Made by a program: the position numbers and the translations under genes. The notes below the pieces were generated by a model. It had not been told where the DNA came from, did not search any database, and was given only the letters and a program-made list of their open reading frames with translations. Below, piece after piece: positions 1 through 7,496 of a stretch of DNA of 8,051 nucleotides (positions are counted from its first letter, which is position 1; each line of letters begins with the position of its first letter). Origin of the DNA: Rhodoferax sp. (GTDB taxonomy: Bacteria; Pseudomonadota; Gammaproteobacteria; Burkholderiales; Burkholderiaceae_C); contig JAIPDA010000100.1 of the NCBI GenBank assembly GCA_021737905.1, forward strand, positions 1 through 8,051. Reading direction: 5' to 3'.

Positions 1-1017
1 CGCGAACCCCGCCGCGAACGCAGCACTGAGGCACGCCCTGAGCGCGCACCGGGCGAAGGCCGCACTGAAGGCGGTCGTCAAGAGCAGCCACGCGGTGAAG
101 GTCAGGCTCGCGGTGAGCGTCCACGTCGTGAGCGCGGCGACCGCAGTGCAGAGCGCAACGGCGCGCCGCGCGACGCCGCCCAGGAAGAACTTGCACTGGC
201 CAACCAGGCCGCCATGGCCGCTGCATCGCGCAACGACCCCAGCAGCCCGGATGCCGGACGTGAAGAACGCCAGCCCCGCGAACCCCGTGGTGATGGTCGC
301 CGCGAACGCGGTGGCCGCCGTAACGATCGCCGTGACGGCGCACCCGGCGCAGAAGACAGCAATGCCGCCTTTGCCGATGGGCGTGCACCGCAAACGGCTG
401 AACGACTTGAAGGCCAGAGCGGCCCGACAGAGCCGGGCAACGAGCAAACCGCCGGTGAAGACGGCAACCAGGAACGCGCACCACGTGAACGCCGCAGCCG
501 TGACCGCTACGGCCGTGACCGCCGCGAGCGCGCTGACCGCACTGATGCCAACGCCGACTCAGCGCCCGCCGCTGCCGACGGCAACTATGGGCAGCGCCTG
601 CCGGTGACGGCAGAGCTGAACTTCAGCACCCCGGTCACAACTGAGGCCTCTGCGCCAGTGCCTGCAACGGCCCCGGTGCCAACGCCTGCGCCAGCGCCTA
701 CTCCAGTGGCTGCCCCAGCGCCTGCGCCAGCAGCACCAGCCCGCGCCCTGCCCCAGGTCGCGTCTTATGACCTGCCCTTGCAGGACCTGGCCCAGGTGGC
801 CAGCGCTTCGGGTTTGCAGTGGGTCAACTCTGACACGGCCAAGATCGCTCAAATCCAGGCCGCCATGGCCGCTGAGCCACGCCCTGTGCACGTGCCCCGC
901 GAGCGTCCGCCGGCCGTGGTGCTTGAAACCAGCCCCCTGGTGCTGGTCGAGACCCAACGCGACCTGCGCAACATGAGCCTGCCTTTTGAAGAAGGCACGC
1001 CACGCAACGACAAATAA
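1..1017 (+). CDS. rne: Ribonuclease E, C-terminal part (5' end outside window)
   Basis: This is the open reading frame running in from base 1 to the TAA at 1015-1017 (338 codons); the catalytic S1/DNase I-like half lies upstream. RNase E is the endonuclease that starts mRNA decay and processes rRNA and tRNA; its C-terminal half is a disordered scaffold for RNA and degradosome partners. The visible part is strongly low-complexity. Three Arg-rich blocks (bases 1-165, 256-339, 472-540) with RER, PRR and GRR patterns are separated by acidic or neutral spacers. An Ala/Pro linker follows (652-753), then a more ordered-looking tail (760-993) containing GLQWVNSDTAKI, VHVPRERPP and a final LVLVETQRDLRNMSLPFEE. 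I recognise that tail as typical of Burkholderiales RNase E. An ATG at 214 is in frame but internal. The call rests on composition and the tail, because no catalytic residues are visible. Confidence 0.85.
   Translation, partial: REPRRERSTEARPERAPGEGRTEGGRQEQPRGEGQARGERPRRERGDRSAERNGAPRDAAQEELALANQAAMAAASRNDPSSPDAGREERQPREPRGDGRRERGGRRNDRRDGAPGAEDSNAAFADGRAPQTAERLEGQSGPTEPGNEQTAGEDGNQERAPRERRSRDRYGRDRRERADRTDANADSAPAAADGNYGQRLPVTAELNFSTPVTTEASAPVPATAPVPTPAPAPTPVAAPAPAPAAPARALPQVASYDLPLQDLAQVASASGLQWVNSDTAKIAQIQAAMAAEPRPVHVPRERPPAVVLETSPLVLVETQRDLRNMSLPFEEGTPRNDK
204..223 (+). repeat. 20-bp direct repeat, copy 1 (in rne)
   Basis: The 20 bases at 204-223 recur exactly at 855-874. The copies are 651 bases apart, a multiple of three, so both are read in the same frame and encode QAAMAA plus flanking bases. 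The sequence contains the palindrome GGCCATGGCC with a short insertion. Confidence 0.75.
652..753 (+). repeat. Ala/Pro-rich low-complexity repeat inside rne
   Basis: The coding sequence consists of imperfect repeats of the GCGCCTGCGCCAGC type, giving a chain of Ala-Pro units with Val and Thr. It lies between the last Arg-rich block and the conserved tail of RNase E and probably acts as an extended spacer. Such tracts commonly vary in length between strains. Confidence 0.7.
855..874 (+). repeat. 20-bp direct repeat, copy 2 (in rne)
   Basis: This is the second exact copy of the sequence at 204-223, in the same reading frame, inside the conserved C-terminal tail of RNase E (IQAAMAAEPRP). The bases on either side of the two copies differ. 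Confidence 0.75.
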
Positions 1018-1063
1018 GTCTGCGCACCACCGCCCGGAGCCCATTGGCCGCAGGCGGACAAAG

Positions 1064-1092
1064 AAAAAGGCGACTCACAGAGTCGCCTTTTT
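1064..1092. terminator. Bidirectional intrinsic terminator between rne and hemY
   Basis: There is a perfect 12-bp inverted repeat, AAAAAGGCGACT (1064-1075) with AGTCGCCTTTTT (1081-1092), around a 5-base loop CACAG. A run of six T (1088-1093) follows on the + strand and a run of A precedes it. Both strands therefore read as a GC-containing hairpin followed by a U tract. It lies 47 bases after the rne stop and 12 bases after the hemY stop, as expected for one terminator shared by convergent genes. Confidence 0.9.
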
Positions 1093-1104
1093 TCATGGGG
1101 CCGC

Positions 1105-2394
1105 TTAAAGCTGTGCAGCCCGACGATAAGCCAACTGCGCCTCTTCTGCGTCATTTCGCTGCTCTGCCAGTGCCGCCAGCGACAGCCAAACCTTGCGCTT
1201 GAGCGTCGCGTCTTGCAAAGTCAAAGCAGCATGCGCCAGCAATTGCTGGGCCTTGCCCCACAGCTGGCGTTGGAAGCAAGCCATGCCGGCCAGATACTCC
1301 ACATTGGCGTCCCCGGGGCGCGCCATCACAGCGTTCTCAATGCGCGCCAGCCATGGCGCGTCGGTGGCGTCCAAGCTGGCTTCCAGGGCCAAAATAAATT
1401 TCACTCGCAGGGCATCACCCGATTCGGAGTGCGGCTGCATCACCGGGGTCCACACTTCAGCCAGCCACTGGCGTGCCAAAGTGGCCTGGCCCTGCAGCGA
1501 CATCAGGCGGGAAGCAGCATGCACGGCCACATCCGGCATGGCGCGCTCACTGGCGTCCAGGGTCAGCCAGACTTTGTGCAACTTGTCGGGTTCGTGGGCG
1601 CCATTGAGTAACTCGATGGCCAGACCGCGCACGATGCTTTGCGCCGCAGGCGCAGAAAAAGCCCGGTGCTTGGCCAGCAAACGCGCGGTTTCCATGGCCA
1701 ACTCCGTCTGGCCGGCCAGGCGCGCAGCGCGCAAACGCAGGCGCAAGGCGAGCGTGCGGCGGCCGGCGCCCACAGGCAACTTGGCCAGCCACTCCAGCGC
1801 CATCAAAGGGTCACGGTCGTCCAGCGCCCAGCGCACAGCACGCAGCTGAATGCCTTCTTGCGTTGCCAACAAAACGCGATGCCCGCTGGCCTCCAACGCC
1901 ATTGCCAGATGTTGGTCACGCACCGGCCGGTTTTGCAAAAACTGCGCGCTTTCCGCCACCAGCAGATGGGCCAGCGAGCGCAATTGCATAGACCGGCTGC
2001 TGTGATGCCCCGAATCGATACCCACATCGGCAATCAGCTGGCTCAGGCTTTTTTCTTGCGACAAGGCGTTTTCGGCCGAGCGTGAGGAACGTATGAAGCG
2101 CCCGGCCAGCAAATGCGCCAGCGCCTCCATCAAGGCGGCGTACATGGCGCGCTCTTTTTGCTGTGCGCGCCAGCGCCGCGCCTGCACCGGCAAAGAAGCA
2201 ATCACGCTCAAGGCCTTGAGCGCAAAGTGCAGCAGCGCAAAAGCCGCAAACAGCAAAAGCACCATCAGGTTCAGAGAAATATCGACCCGGTGCGGTGCCC
2301 AGAAAAGCGACACCACAGCATCGTTGTCGCCGGCAAACAATGCCACCGCCACGGCGACGCCAAACAGGGCAATGAACCAGAAGGCTGCGCGCAT
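1105..2394 (-). CDS. hemY: HemY-type inner-membrane TPR protein (heme biosynthesis-associated)
   Basis: This 429-aa protein has the proteobacterial HemY layout. Two hydrophobic N-terminal segments (about residues 4-20 and 40-62) lie around the short loop AGDNDAVVSLFWAPHRVDIS. A long helical TPR-like region follows and ends with a clear repeat at about 364-429 (NVEYLAGMACFQRQLWGKAQ, then LAALAEQRNDAEEAQLAYR). It is not related to the protoporphyrinogen oxidase called HemY in Bacillus. Its biochemical role is not settled; membership of hemCDXY operons suggests support or organisation of heme synthesis at the membrane. The ATG lies 5 bases after the hemX stop with only a weak GAG upstream, so translation probably depends on ribosomes coming from hemX. 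It is the last gene of the operon and ends 12 bases from the shared terminator. Confidence 0.88.
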   Translation of the reverse strand: MRAAFWFIALFGVAVAVALFAGDNDAVVSLFWAPHRVDISLNLMVLLLFAAFALLHFALKALSVIASLPVQARRWRAQQKERAMYAALMEALAHLLAGRFIRSSRSAENALSQEKSLSQLIADVGIDSGHHSSRSMQLRSLAHLLVAESAQFLQNRPVRDQHLAMALEASGHRVLLATQEGIQLRAVRWALDDRDPLMALEWLAKLPVGAGRRTLALRLRLRAARLAGQTELAMETARLLAKHRAFSAPAAQSIVRGLAIELLNGAHEPDKLHKVWLTLDASERAMPDVAVHAASRLMSLQGQATLARQWLAEVWTPVMQPHSESGDALRVKFILALEASLDATDAPWLARIENAVMARPGDANVEYLAGMACFQRQLWGKAQQLLAHAALTLQDATLKRKVWLSLAALAEQRNDAEEAQLAYRRAAQL

Positions 2395-2399
2395 GGAGC

Positions 2400-3539
2400 T
2401 CAGCGGCCAGCCGCTGCCGTGGCCAGGGCGGCCAGGGTTTCCGTCAGGCGCGGCAACTCACCGCTGCGCAGCTGGGCCTGCACCTGCTGCAAAGCAGTCG
2501 TTGCGGCCTGTGTCTTGCGTGATGAACCGTCAAAATACCGCTGCAAACTGGTCTGCACGCCGGCAAGGTCTGAACGCGCTGCATCGGTCTGGCGCGACAA
2601 CAAGGCCAGCCGCGCATTGAGAAGTTTGAGCTTGATGTTTTCGCGCAAAAAGTAAGCCTGATCAGGCGCCAGCAGCGCCGCTTCGGGCTGGTCAATGCGG
2701 CTCACGCGCAACAGGCCGGAGGCTTCAGCACGCAGGCCCTGCAGCGTGCGTGCCAACCAATCGCTCAGCGCACGGGTGTTGAGCGAGCTCCAAAAAGACG
2801 CATCAGGCGCTGCGTTCCCAGGCTTTGCAGCCGCCTTAGCGGTATCCACTGCCGCCGTTGGGGCCGCCACTGCGCTGTCGCCCGGCAGTTGGTTGGCCAT
2901 CGGTAAATCATCCATCAGGCGAACCAATTCGTCGAGCTTGACCAGCAGCGCCGGCACATCTGTCAGCGAAGCGCTTCGGATGCGCTCAGCGTCAGTGGCC
3001 ATGGCGCGCTGCACCGGGCTCAAGCGGGGCTGGGCAGCGCGCACCAGGCGCAGCTCGGCCGCCTTCAGCGCCGCCAGCAGGGGCTCGGCGCTGCCGGTGA
3101 GCAGGGCTTGTTGCAGGGCCAAGCGCAGGCCGGCTTCCAGGTCAATCACCAGGTTGTCGTCACGCGAGCGAGACAGGCTGCGCATCAGCTCTTCAAGCTG
3201 GGTGCGTTGCAAACTGACTTCATTGAGGCGGGTTTCAGCGGCCAACAAACGCGCAGACAGCTCGCGCGTGGCTTCTTGCGACTGGCGCGCCAGCGTGCGC
3301 GCCTCCATGGCCTGCGCACCCGTGTCGGTGCTGCGCCTGGCCAGCTCTTCCTGAATATGGTTTATTTTTTGCCACGACAAAAGGGCACCGACTGCGGCAA
3401 GCACCGCCAGCAGCAAGACCCCTAAGGCCCAGGGCCGCGAACGCCAAACTGCCACAGAAAGCTCTTCTTTCACCACAGGCGTTTCAGGGCTGCCTGCGGG
3501 CGCGGCTGCCGGGGCTGTGGCGGAGGGATCGTTGCTCAT
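2400..3539 (-). CDS. hemX: HemX-like membrane protein (uroporphyrinogen-III C-methyltransferase-like annotation)
   Basis: This 379-aa protein has a short Ala/Pro-rich cytoplasmic N-terminus (1-35), one transmembrane helix (about 36-56), a coiled-coil-like heptad stretch (about 57-123, INHIQEELARR to LEELMRSLSRS), and a helical domain beginning DDNLVIDLEAGLRLALQQA. An Ala/Pro linker (about 219-247) follows, then the C-terminal helical region that begins FWSSL. This matches the HemX family. HemX is often labelled a methyltransferase, but the sequence shows no SAM-binding motifs like those of CysG or CobA, so the enzymatic label should not be taken literally. A structural or regulatory role in the tetrapyrrole pathway is the safer reading. 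The ATG overlaps the hemD stop (ATGA) and lacks its own ribosome-binding site, which suggests translational coupling. Confidence 0.87.
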   Translation of the reverse strand: MSNDPSATAPAAAPAGSPETPVVKEELSVAVWRSRPWALGVLLLAVLAAVGALLSWQKINHIQEELARRSTDTGAQAMEARTLARQSQEATRELSARLLAAETRLNEVSLQRTQLEELMRSLSRSRDDNLVIDLEAGLRLALQQALLTGSAEPLLAALKAAELRLVRAAQPRLSPVQRAMATDAERIRSASLTDVPALLVKLDELVRLMDDLPMANQLPGDSAVAAPTAAVDTAKAAAKPGNAAPDASFWSSLNTRALSDWLARTLQGLRAEASGLLRVSRIDQPEAALLAPDQAYFLRENIKLKLLNARLALLSRQTDAARSDLAGVQTSLQRYFDGSSRKTQAATTALQQVQAQLRSGELPRLTETLAALATAAAGR

Positions 3540-4372
3540 GTATTCAATGATTCTATCGATGCAACGATATCGTCCACCGACGGCCGTGACTCGATAACAA
3601 CACCCCAGCCCGCAGCGCGCGCCGCTTCGGCAATGCGCGGGTGCGTAGCAATGGCCCGCGCCCGCGACCAGTCGCCGGTCGGCAGCCTCGGCAGACTGTC
3701 CAGCCCCTCAGCACTGCTCAACAACCACAGCGAGCCGTCATGCCGGCTGTCTTCCATTCGCTTGAGCTGCTCGGGGCTGAAGTGCGGTACGCGGCGCTGG
3801 TAGACCACCACAAAATCCACCACGGCCCCGGCGGCTTGAAACTGCGCCGTCAGCCATTGCCGGCCCGGCGCTGCGGCATCCACTGCAGCCCCGCTCTGGC
3901 CCCGCACCATCAACACTCGCCGCCCGGCCCAAGCGCGCGCACCCACCACTTGCCACAGCGCCTCAGAGTCAAACTGGCTGGCTTCCTGCGCGGGCGTGTC
4001 GATTTGCGCCAGCGGCACCCCCTGCGCCTGCAACACCCGGGCAGTGCCGGGGCCGGGCGCCATCAAGCGAAGCTGCTCCGGCAAGGCAGCTGCAAGAGCA
4101 GGTCTGGCTGCAAAAAAATGTTTGACCGCATTGCCGCTGACAAACATCAAGGCCGCAAAGTCGCTGAGCCGGTTCCATGCCGCTTGAAGGGGGGCCGGAT
4201 CGTCAGCGCCGGTGATTTCGAGCAAGGGCAAAGCTTCAGCATGCAGGCCCCGCTCGCGCAGCTGCGCCACCCAGCGCTCTGCGTCCGGGGCGGGGCGGGT
4301 CACGATGATGCGTTGACCCCGCAGCGCAAGCGGGGCAAGGTGTTGCGGCGACCGAGAGTCAGGCGCTGGCAT
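3536..4372 (-). CDS. hemD: Uroporphyrinogen-III synthase
   Basis: This 278-aa enzyme cyclises hydroxymethylbilane with inversion of ring D, giving uroporphyrinogen III in the cytoplasm. Family features are visible: [17 protein letters not shown] (18-34), LPLLEI (48-53), the [11 protein letters not shown] motif (77-87), LMVRGQSG (154-161), VVVYQRRVP (188-196), [11 protein letters not shown] (217-227) and the C-terminal [15 protein letters not shown] (242-256). I chose the ATG at 4372. The frame stays open upstream to 4591, but that extension lies inside hemC and reads as Arg/Cys/Trp-rich out-of-frame sequence. With this start hemD overlaps the end of hemC by 14 bases and ends in a 4-base ATGA overlap with hemX. 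No good Shine-Dalgarno site precedes it. An adjacent synthase pair with HemC lets the unstable hydroxymethylbilane be used at once. Confidence 0.9.
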   Translation of the reverse strand: MPAPDSRSPQHLAPLALRGQRIIVTRPAPDAERWVAQLRERGLHAEALPLLEITGADDPAPLQAAWNRLSDFAALMFVSGNAVKHFFAARPALAAALPEQLRLMAPGPGTARVLQAQGVPLAQIDTPAQEASQFDSEALWQVVGARAWAGRRVLMVRGQSGAAVDAAAPGRQWLTAQFQAAGAVVDFVVVYQRRVPHFSPEQLKRMEDSRHDGSLWLLSSAEGLDSLPRLPTGDWSRARAIATHPRIAEAARAAGWGVVIESRPSVDDIVASIESLNT

Positions 4373-5321
4373 TTGAGGCCCAGACGGCGCCCCCAGCGCG
4401 CAGCATCGCAGCCACTTGCTCGCCCAAAGCCTCAGCCTCTGAGAAGTTACGCACCGGCGACTGCTGCTGCGCACGCACCAGTGGCGAAGCCGCTTCCGGG
4501 TCACCCCAGGCGGCTTCGAGCCGCATGCCGGCATGTTGCGGGCCGGTCGTGAATGCGGCCAAAGGCATGGAGCAACTGCCGCCCATGGCACGCGAAACAG
4601 TGCGCTCGGCCGTCACGGCCAGCCAGGTGGGCATGTGCGCCAACTGCGCCAGGCCGTCCAGCAAGTCCTGGCGGTCGGCCCGCACCTCAATGCCGAGCGC
4701 GCCCTGGCCGGCGGCCGGCAGCATGGCATCAGGCTCAAAAGTGGCACGAATACGGCTTTGCATACCCAGGCGCTTGAGTCCGGCCGCAGCCAGCACGATG
4801 GCGTCGTACTGGCCTTCGTCGAGCTTGCGCAGCCGCGTGTCCAGGTTGCCGCGCAAAGGCTCAATGCGCAAGTCAGGTCGCAAAGACTTCAGCAGCACCA
4901 ACCGGCGCAGGCTGGAGGTGCCGACCACGGCGCCCTGCGGCAGCGCGGCCAGGCTGGCATAGGTGTTAGACACAAAGGCATCACGCGGGTCTTCGCGCTC
5001 CATCACGCAGGCCAGCGCAAAACCCGGGGGCAGGTCCATCGGCACGTCTTTGAGCGAATGCACGGCGATGTCGGCACGGCCGTCGGCCAGCGCGGTTTCA
5101 AGCTCTTTGACAAACAAGCCCTTGCCGCCGACCTTGCTCAGTGAGCGGTCCAAAATCTGGTCGCCCTGGGTCGTCATGCCCAGCAAATCGACCTGCCAGC
5201 CCAGCTGCGTTTGCAGCAAGGCTTGTACGTGTTCAGCCTGCCACATGGCCAACCGGCTTTCACGGGTGGCGATGACGACTTTAAGCGCCGTTTTTTTGCT
5301 TGTTGAAGTATCTGCGGTCAC
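4359..5321 (-). CDS. hemC: Hydroxymethylbilane synthase (porphobilinogen deaminase)
   Basis: This 320-aa cytoplasmic enzyme condenses four porphobilinogen molecules into hydroxymethylbilane. Hallmarks are [13 protein letters not shown] (17-29), the substrate-binding [14 protein letters not shown] (62-75), HSLKDVP with catalytic Asp92 (88-94), GTSSLRR (134-140), [12 protein letters not shown] (157-168), AAGLKRLG (179-186), [12 protein letters not shown] (201-212) and [11 protein letters not shown]. In that last motif Cys250 is the residue expected to carry the dipyrromethane cofactor. The start is GTG at 5319-5321. It is the only canonical start in the frame upstream of the conserved core before an in-frame TAG at 5358-5360, and GAGG lies 9 bases before it. 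It is the first gene of the hemCDXY operon and is divergent from argH across 154 bases. The ordinary length and intact motifs suggest a working enzyme. Confidence 0.96.
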   Translation of the reverse strand: MTADTSTSKKTALKVVIATRESRLAMWQAEHVQALLQTQLGWQVDLLGMTTQGDQILDRSLSKVGGKGLFVKELETALADGRADIAVHSLKDVPMDLPPGFALACVMEREDPRDAFVSNTYASLAALPQGAVVGTSSLRRLVLLKSLRPDLRIEPLRGNLDTRLRKLDEGQYDAIVLAAAGLKRLGMQSRIRATFEPDAMLPAAGQGALGIEVRADRQDLLDGLAQLAHMPTWLAVTAERTVSRAMGGSCSMPLAAFTTGPQHAGMRLEAAWGDPEAASPLVRAQQQSPVRNFSEAEALGEQVAAMLRAGGAVWASNASA

Positions 5322-5330
5322 GCGAAACTG

Positions 5331-5334
5331 CCTC
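5331..5334 (-). promoter_or_regulatory. Shine-Dalgarno site for the GTG start of hemC
   Basis: On the - strand, ACGAGG ends 9 bases before the GTG at 5321. This is the strongest ribosome-binding site seen in the hem operon and it decides the GTG start. Confidence 0.65.
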
Positions 5335-5354
5335 GTAAACGTTGTGTTGAGCGA

Positions 5355-5364
5355 ATGCTAGCAT
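5355..5364. promoter_or_regulatory. Perfect 10-bp palindrome upstream of hemC (possible operator)
   Basis: ATGCTAGCAT is a perfect 10-bp palindrome in the divergent hemC-argH region, 33 bases upstream of the hemC start. On the - strand it also contains TGCTAGCAT, which resembles an extended -10 box (TGnTAnnAT), but no -35 box is properly spaced for it. Further 6-bp palindromes follow nearby (GCATGC 5361-5366, AAGCTT 5367-5372, GTTAAC 5374-5379). It could be part of the hemC promoter or a protein-binding site; no known regulator motif is recognised. Confidence 0.3.
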
Positions 5365-5436
5365 GCAAGCTTTGTTAACCCGGTACAGCCAATATCGACT
5401 TCCGCGCGGCTGCCAAGCTAAAAGGTGCAGCCCACT

Positions 5437-5466
5437 CTGAGCCCTGCCCCTTCACCCCGATAAAAT
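5437..5466 (+). promoter_or_regulatory. Putative sigma-70 promoter of argH
   Basis: A -10 box TAAAAT (5461-5466, 5 of 6 to consensus) is preceded at 18 bases by a weak -35 CTGAGC (5437-5442, 3 of 6). Transcription from it would begin about 7 bases after the -10, within a few bases of the argH ATG at 5476. That gives a leaderless or nearly leaderless message, which fits the absence of any Shine-Dalgarno sequence. Confidence 0.45.
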
Positions 5467-5475
5467 CCGGCATAT

Positions 5476-6924
5476 ATGACAAACCAACTCGACACAAAGT
5501 CCCAGGCCTGGTCGGCGCTGTTTTCAGAGCCCATGAGCGAGCTGGTCAAGCGCTACACCGCCAGCGTTTTTTTTGACAAGCGCTTGTGGCAGGCCGACAT
5601 CAAGGGCAGTCTGGCGCATGCCGAGATGCTGGCGGCGCAAGGCATCATCGGCGCGGCCGACCATGCTGACATCCAGCGCGGTATGGCGCAGATCACGGCC
5701 GAGATCGAGTCCGGGGCCTTTGAGTGGAAGCTCGACCTGGAAGACGTTCACCTCAACATCGAAGCGCGCCTGACCCAGTTGGTGGGCGACGCCGGCAAGC
5801 GCCTGCACACCGGCCGCTCCAGAAACGACCAGGTCGCCACCGACGTGCGCCTTTGGCTGCGCGGCGAGATGGACCTCATCATCGCGCTGCTGGCCGACCT
5901 GCAAAAGTCACTGGTGGACGTGGCCGAACAGAACGTTGAAGTCATCATGCCCGGCTTCACCCACCTGCAAGTGGCCCAGCCTGTGAGCTTTGCGCACCAC
6001 CTGCTGGCTTATGTGGAAATGTTTGCGCGTGACGCCGAACGCCTGCACGACGTGCGCCGCCGCACCAACCGCCTGCCGCTGGGCGCTGCCGCGCTGGCCG
6101 GCACCACCTACCCGCTGGATCGCGAACGCGTAGCCCGCACCCTCGGCATGGTGGACGCGCAAGGACAGCCGCAAGTCTGCCAAAACAGCCTGGACGCCGT
6201 CAGCGACCGCGACTTCGCCATCGAGTTCACCGCCGCCGCCAGCCTGTGCATGGTGCATATCAGCCGCTTGAGCGAAGAGCTCATTTTGTGGATGAGCCAG
6301 AACTTTGGCTTTGTGCGCATTGCCGACCGCTTCACCACCGGCTCGTCCATCATGCCGCAGAAGAAAAACCCCGACGTGCCCGAACTCGCCCGCGGCAAAA
6401 CCGGCCGCGTGGTCGGCCACCTGATGGGCCTGATCACCCTCATGAAAGGCCAACCCCTGGCCTACAACAAAGACAACCAGGAAGACAAAGAGCCGCTGTT
6501 TGACACCGTGGACACGCTCAAAGACACCCTGCGCATCTTCAGTGAAATGGTCGGCGGCCGGCTCAACCCCGCCACCGGCCAAAAGGAAGGCGGCATCACC
6601 GTCAACGCCGTGGCCATGGAAGCCGCCGTCAAAAAAGGCTACGCCACCGCCACGGATCTCGCCGACTATTTGGTCAAAAAAGGCCTGCCTTTTCGTGACG
6701 CCCACGAAGTGGTCGCCCACGCCGTCAAAACCGCCCAGGCGCAAGGCGTGGATTTGTCAGAACTGCCACTGGCCACACTGCAAAAGTTTGACAGCCGCAT
6801 CGCGCAAGACGTCTTCGGCCCGCTCAGCCTGCAAGGCTCACTCAACGCCCGCAACACCCTGGGCGGCACTGCACCAGCGCAGGTGCGGCTGCAGATTGCG
6901 CGGCACCGGGGGCGGCTGGGCTGA
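5476..6924 (+). CDS. argH: Argininosuccinate lyase
   Basis: This 482-aa cytoplasmic enzyme, expected to be a homotetramer, splits argininosuccinate into arginine and fumarate, the last step of arginine synthesis. It belongs to the fumarase/aspartase superfamily. Visible motifs are the substrate-binding [13 protein letters not shown] (111-123), [17 protein letters not shown] with the conserved Thr162-His163 (159-175), and the superfamily signature [12 protein letters not shown] (289-300), in which Ser290 and Lys296 match the catalytic serine and lysine. [18 protein letters not shown] lies further on. The C-terminus, [20 protein letters not shown], is that of a normal family member, so the gene is intact although another gene abuts it. 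The ATG is preceded by CCGGCATAT with no ribosome-binding site. The TGA at 6922-6924 overlaps the next ATG by one base. Confidence 0.97.
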   Translation: MTNQLDTKSQAWSALFSEPMSELVKRYTASVFFDKRLWQADIKGSLAHAEMLAAQGIIGAADHADIQRGMAQITAEIESGAFEWKLDLEDVHLNIEARLTQLVGDAGKRLHTGRSRNDQVATDVRLWLRGEMDLIIALLADLQKSLVDVAEQNVEVIMPGFTHLQVAQPVSFAHHLLAYVEMFARDAERLHDVRRRTNRLPLGAAALAGTTYPLDRERVARTLGMVDAQGQPQVCQNSLDAVSDRDFAIEFTAAASLCMVHISRLSEELILWMSQNFGFVRIADRFTTGSSIMPQKKNPDVPELARGKTGRVVGHLMGLITLMKGQPLAYNKDNQEDKEPLFDTVDTLKDTLRIFSEMVGGRLNPATGQKEGGITVNAVAMEAAVKKGYATATDLADYLVKKGLPFRDAHEVVAHAVKTAQAQGVDLSELPLATLQKFDSRIAQDVFGPLSLQGSLNARNTLGGTAPAQVRLQIARHRGRLG

Positions 6925-7496
6925 TGCCCACTTGCTGGATCATTGCAGGGCCCAACGACGCGGGTAAGACAACCTTCGCGCTAGAGTATCTGCCGCAGGT
7001 TGCAAACTGCTTTCGGTTTGTCAACGCTGACCTGATTGCCGCCGGGTTGTCCCCGCTGGCACCCGGGCGTGAAATGCTCAACGCTAGCCGCCTCTTTCTG
7101 AAAGAAATTCAAACCTGCATCACTGAAGGCGAAGACTTTGCATTTGAAACAACTCTGGCTGGCCGCAGCTATTTGAAGCTGATACGCCGTCTGCGTGCTG
7201 AGGGGTGGCGGGTTGAGTTGATTTACCTGGCATTGCCCAGCATGGAGATGTCCAAATGGCGCGTGGCTGAACGTGTGGCCCACGGCGGACACAACATACC
7301 CGCAGCAGATATTGAGCGTCGCTTTTCCCGAAGCCTCAGCAACTTATTTAACGTCTTCAGTGCCGTAGTGATGAACTGTCAGTGCTTCATGAACGCAGCC
7401 GAAAAGCCTGAGTTGGTCTTCCGTCAACAAGGTGACGCGCGCGTTATCATCCAATCGGAAAAAAACGAGCAACTGCTCCAAGAGGCTTCAAGATGA
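6924..7496 (+). CDS. Zeta-toxin-like P-loop kinase / predicted ABC-type ATPase (COG4185-like)
   Basis: This 190-aa P-loop NTPase of the zeta toxin / COG4185 type opens with a Walker A motif, GPNDAGKTT (9-17), directly after a hydrophobic beta strand (CWIIA). [11 protein letters not shown] (35-45) follows, with Asp36 where zeta toxins carry a conserved acidic residue. Next come [17 protein letters not shown] (74-90), with Glu75 in the usual ExT position, and the family block [18 protein letters not shown] with RSLSNL (118-141). True zeta/PezT toxins phosphorylate UDP-N-acetylglucosamine and block cell-wall synthesis. Whether this shorter chromosomal branch does the same is unknown. Walker A has Asp12 where most relatives have Gly, but the GxxxxGK(T) pattern is kept. 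The ATG overlaps the argH stop (TGATG), so it is probably translated by reinitiation; the stop overlaps the next start (ATGA). Hand counts of 28/60 G+C at 7081-7140 and 7321-7380, against 36-38/60 in late argH, suggest transfer. Confidence 0.85.
   Translation: MPTCWIIAGPNDAGKTTFALEYLPQVANCFRFVNADLIAAGLSPLAPGREMLNASRLFLKEIQTCITEGEDFAFETTLAGRSYLKLIRRLRAEGWRVELIYLALPSMEMSKWRVAERVAHGGHNIPAADIERRFSRSLSNLFNVFSAVVMNCQCFMNAAEKPELVFRQQGDARVIIQSEKNEQLLQEASR
7481..7485 (+). promoter_or_regulatory. Shine-Dalgarno site for the 57-aa gene
   Basis: AGAGG (part of AAGAGG) lies inside the end of the kinase gene, 7 bases before the ATG at 7493. It is a good site at ideal spacing and supports the small downstream frame as a real gene translated at its own rate. 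Confidence 0.65.

Noticed and set aside
102..1044. Long antisense frames opposite rne (- strand, 102-467 and 559-1044)
   Set aside because: They are Arg/Ser/Trp/Gly-rich mirrors of a GC-rich coding strand with no recognisable domain, and rne coding is well supported.
3355..3385. AT-rich patch in hemX resembling an internal promoter (- strand TTGTCG, 17 bases, TATTCA)
   Set aside because: Only 4 of 6 and 3 of 6 matches, and the bases encode the coiled-coil start WQKINHIQEE, which explains the composition.
4373..4591. Longer hemD with 73 extra N-terminal residues starting at 4591
   Set aside because: The extension lies wholly inside hemC, reads as Arg/Cys/Trp-rich shadow sequence, and HemD homology begins only after the ATG at 4372.
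5908..6744. 278-aa antisense frame opposite argH
   Set aside because: It is a Gly/His/Val-rich shadow of GC-rich codons, and all argH motifs are intact on the + strand.
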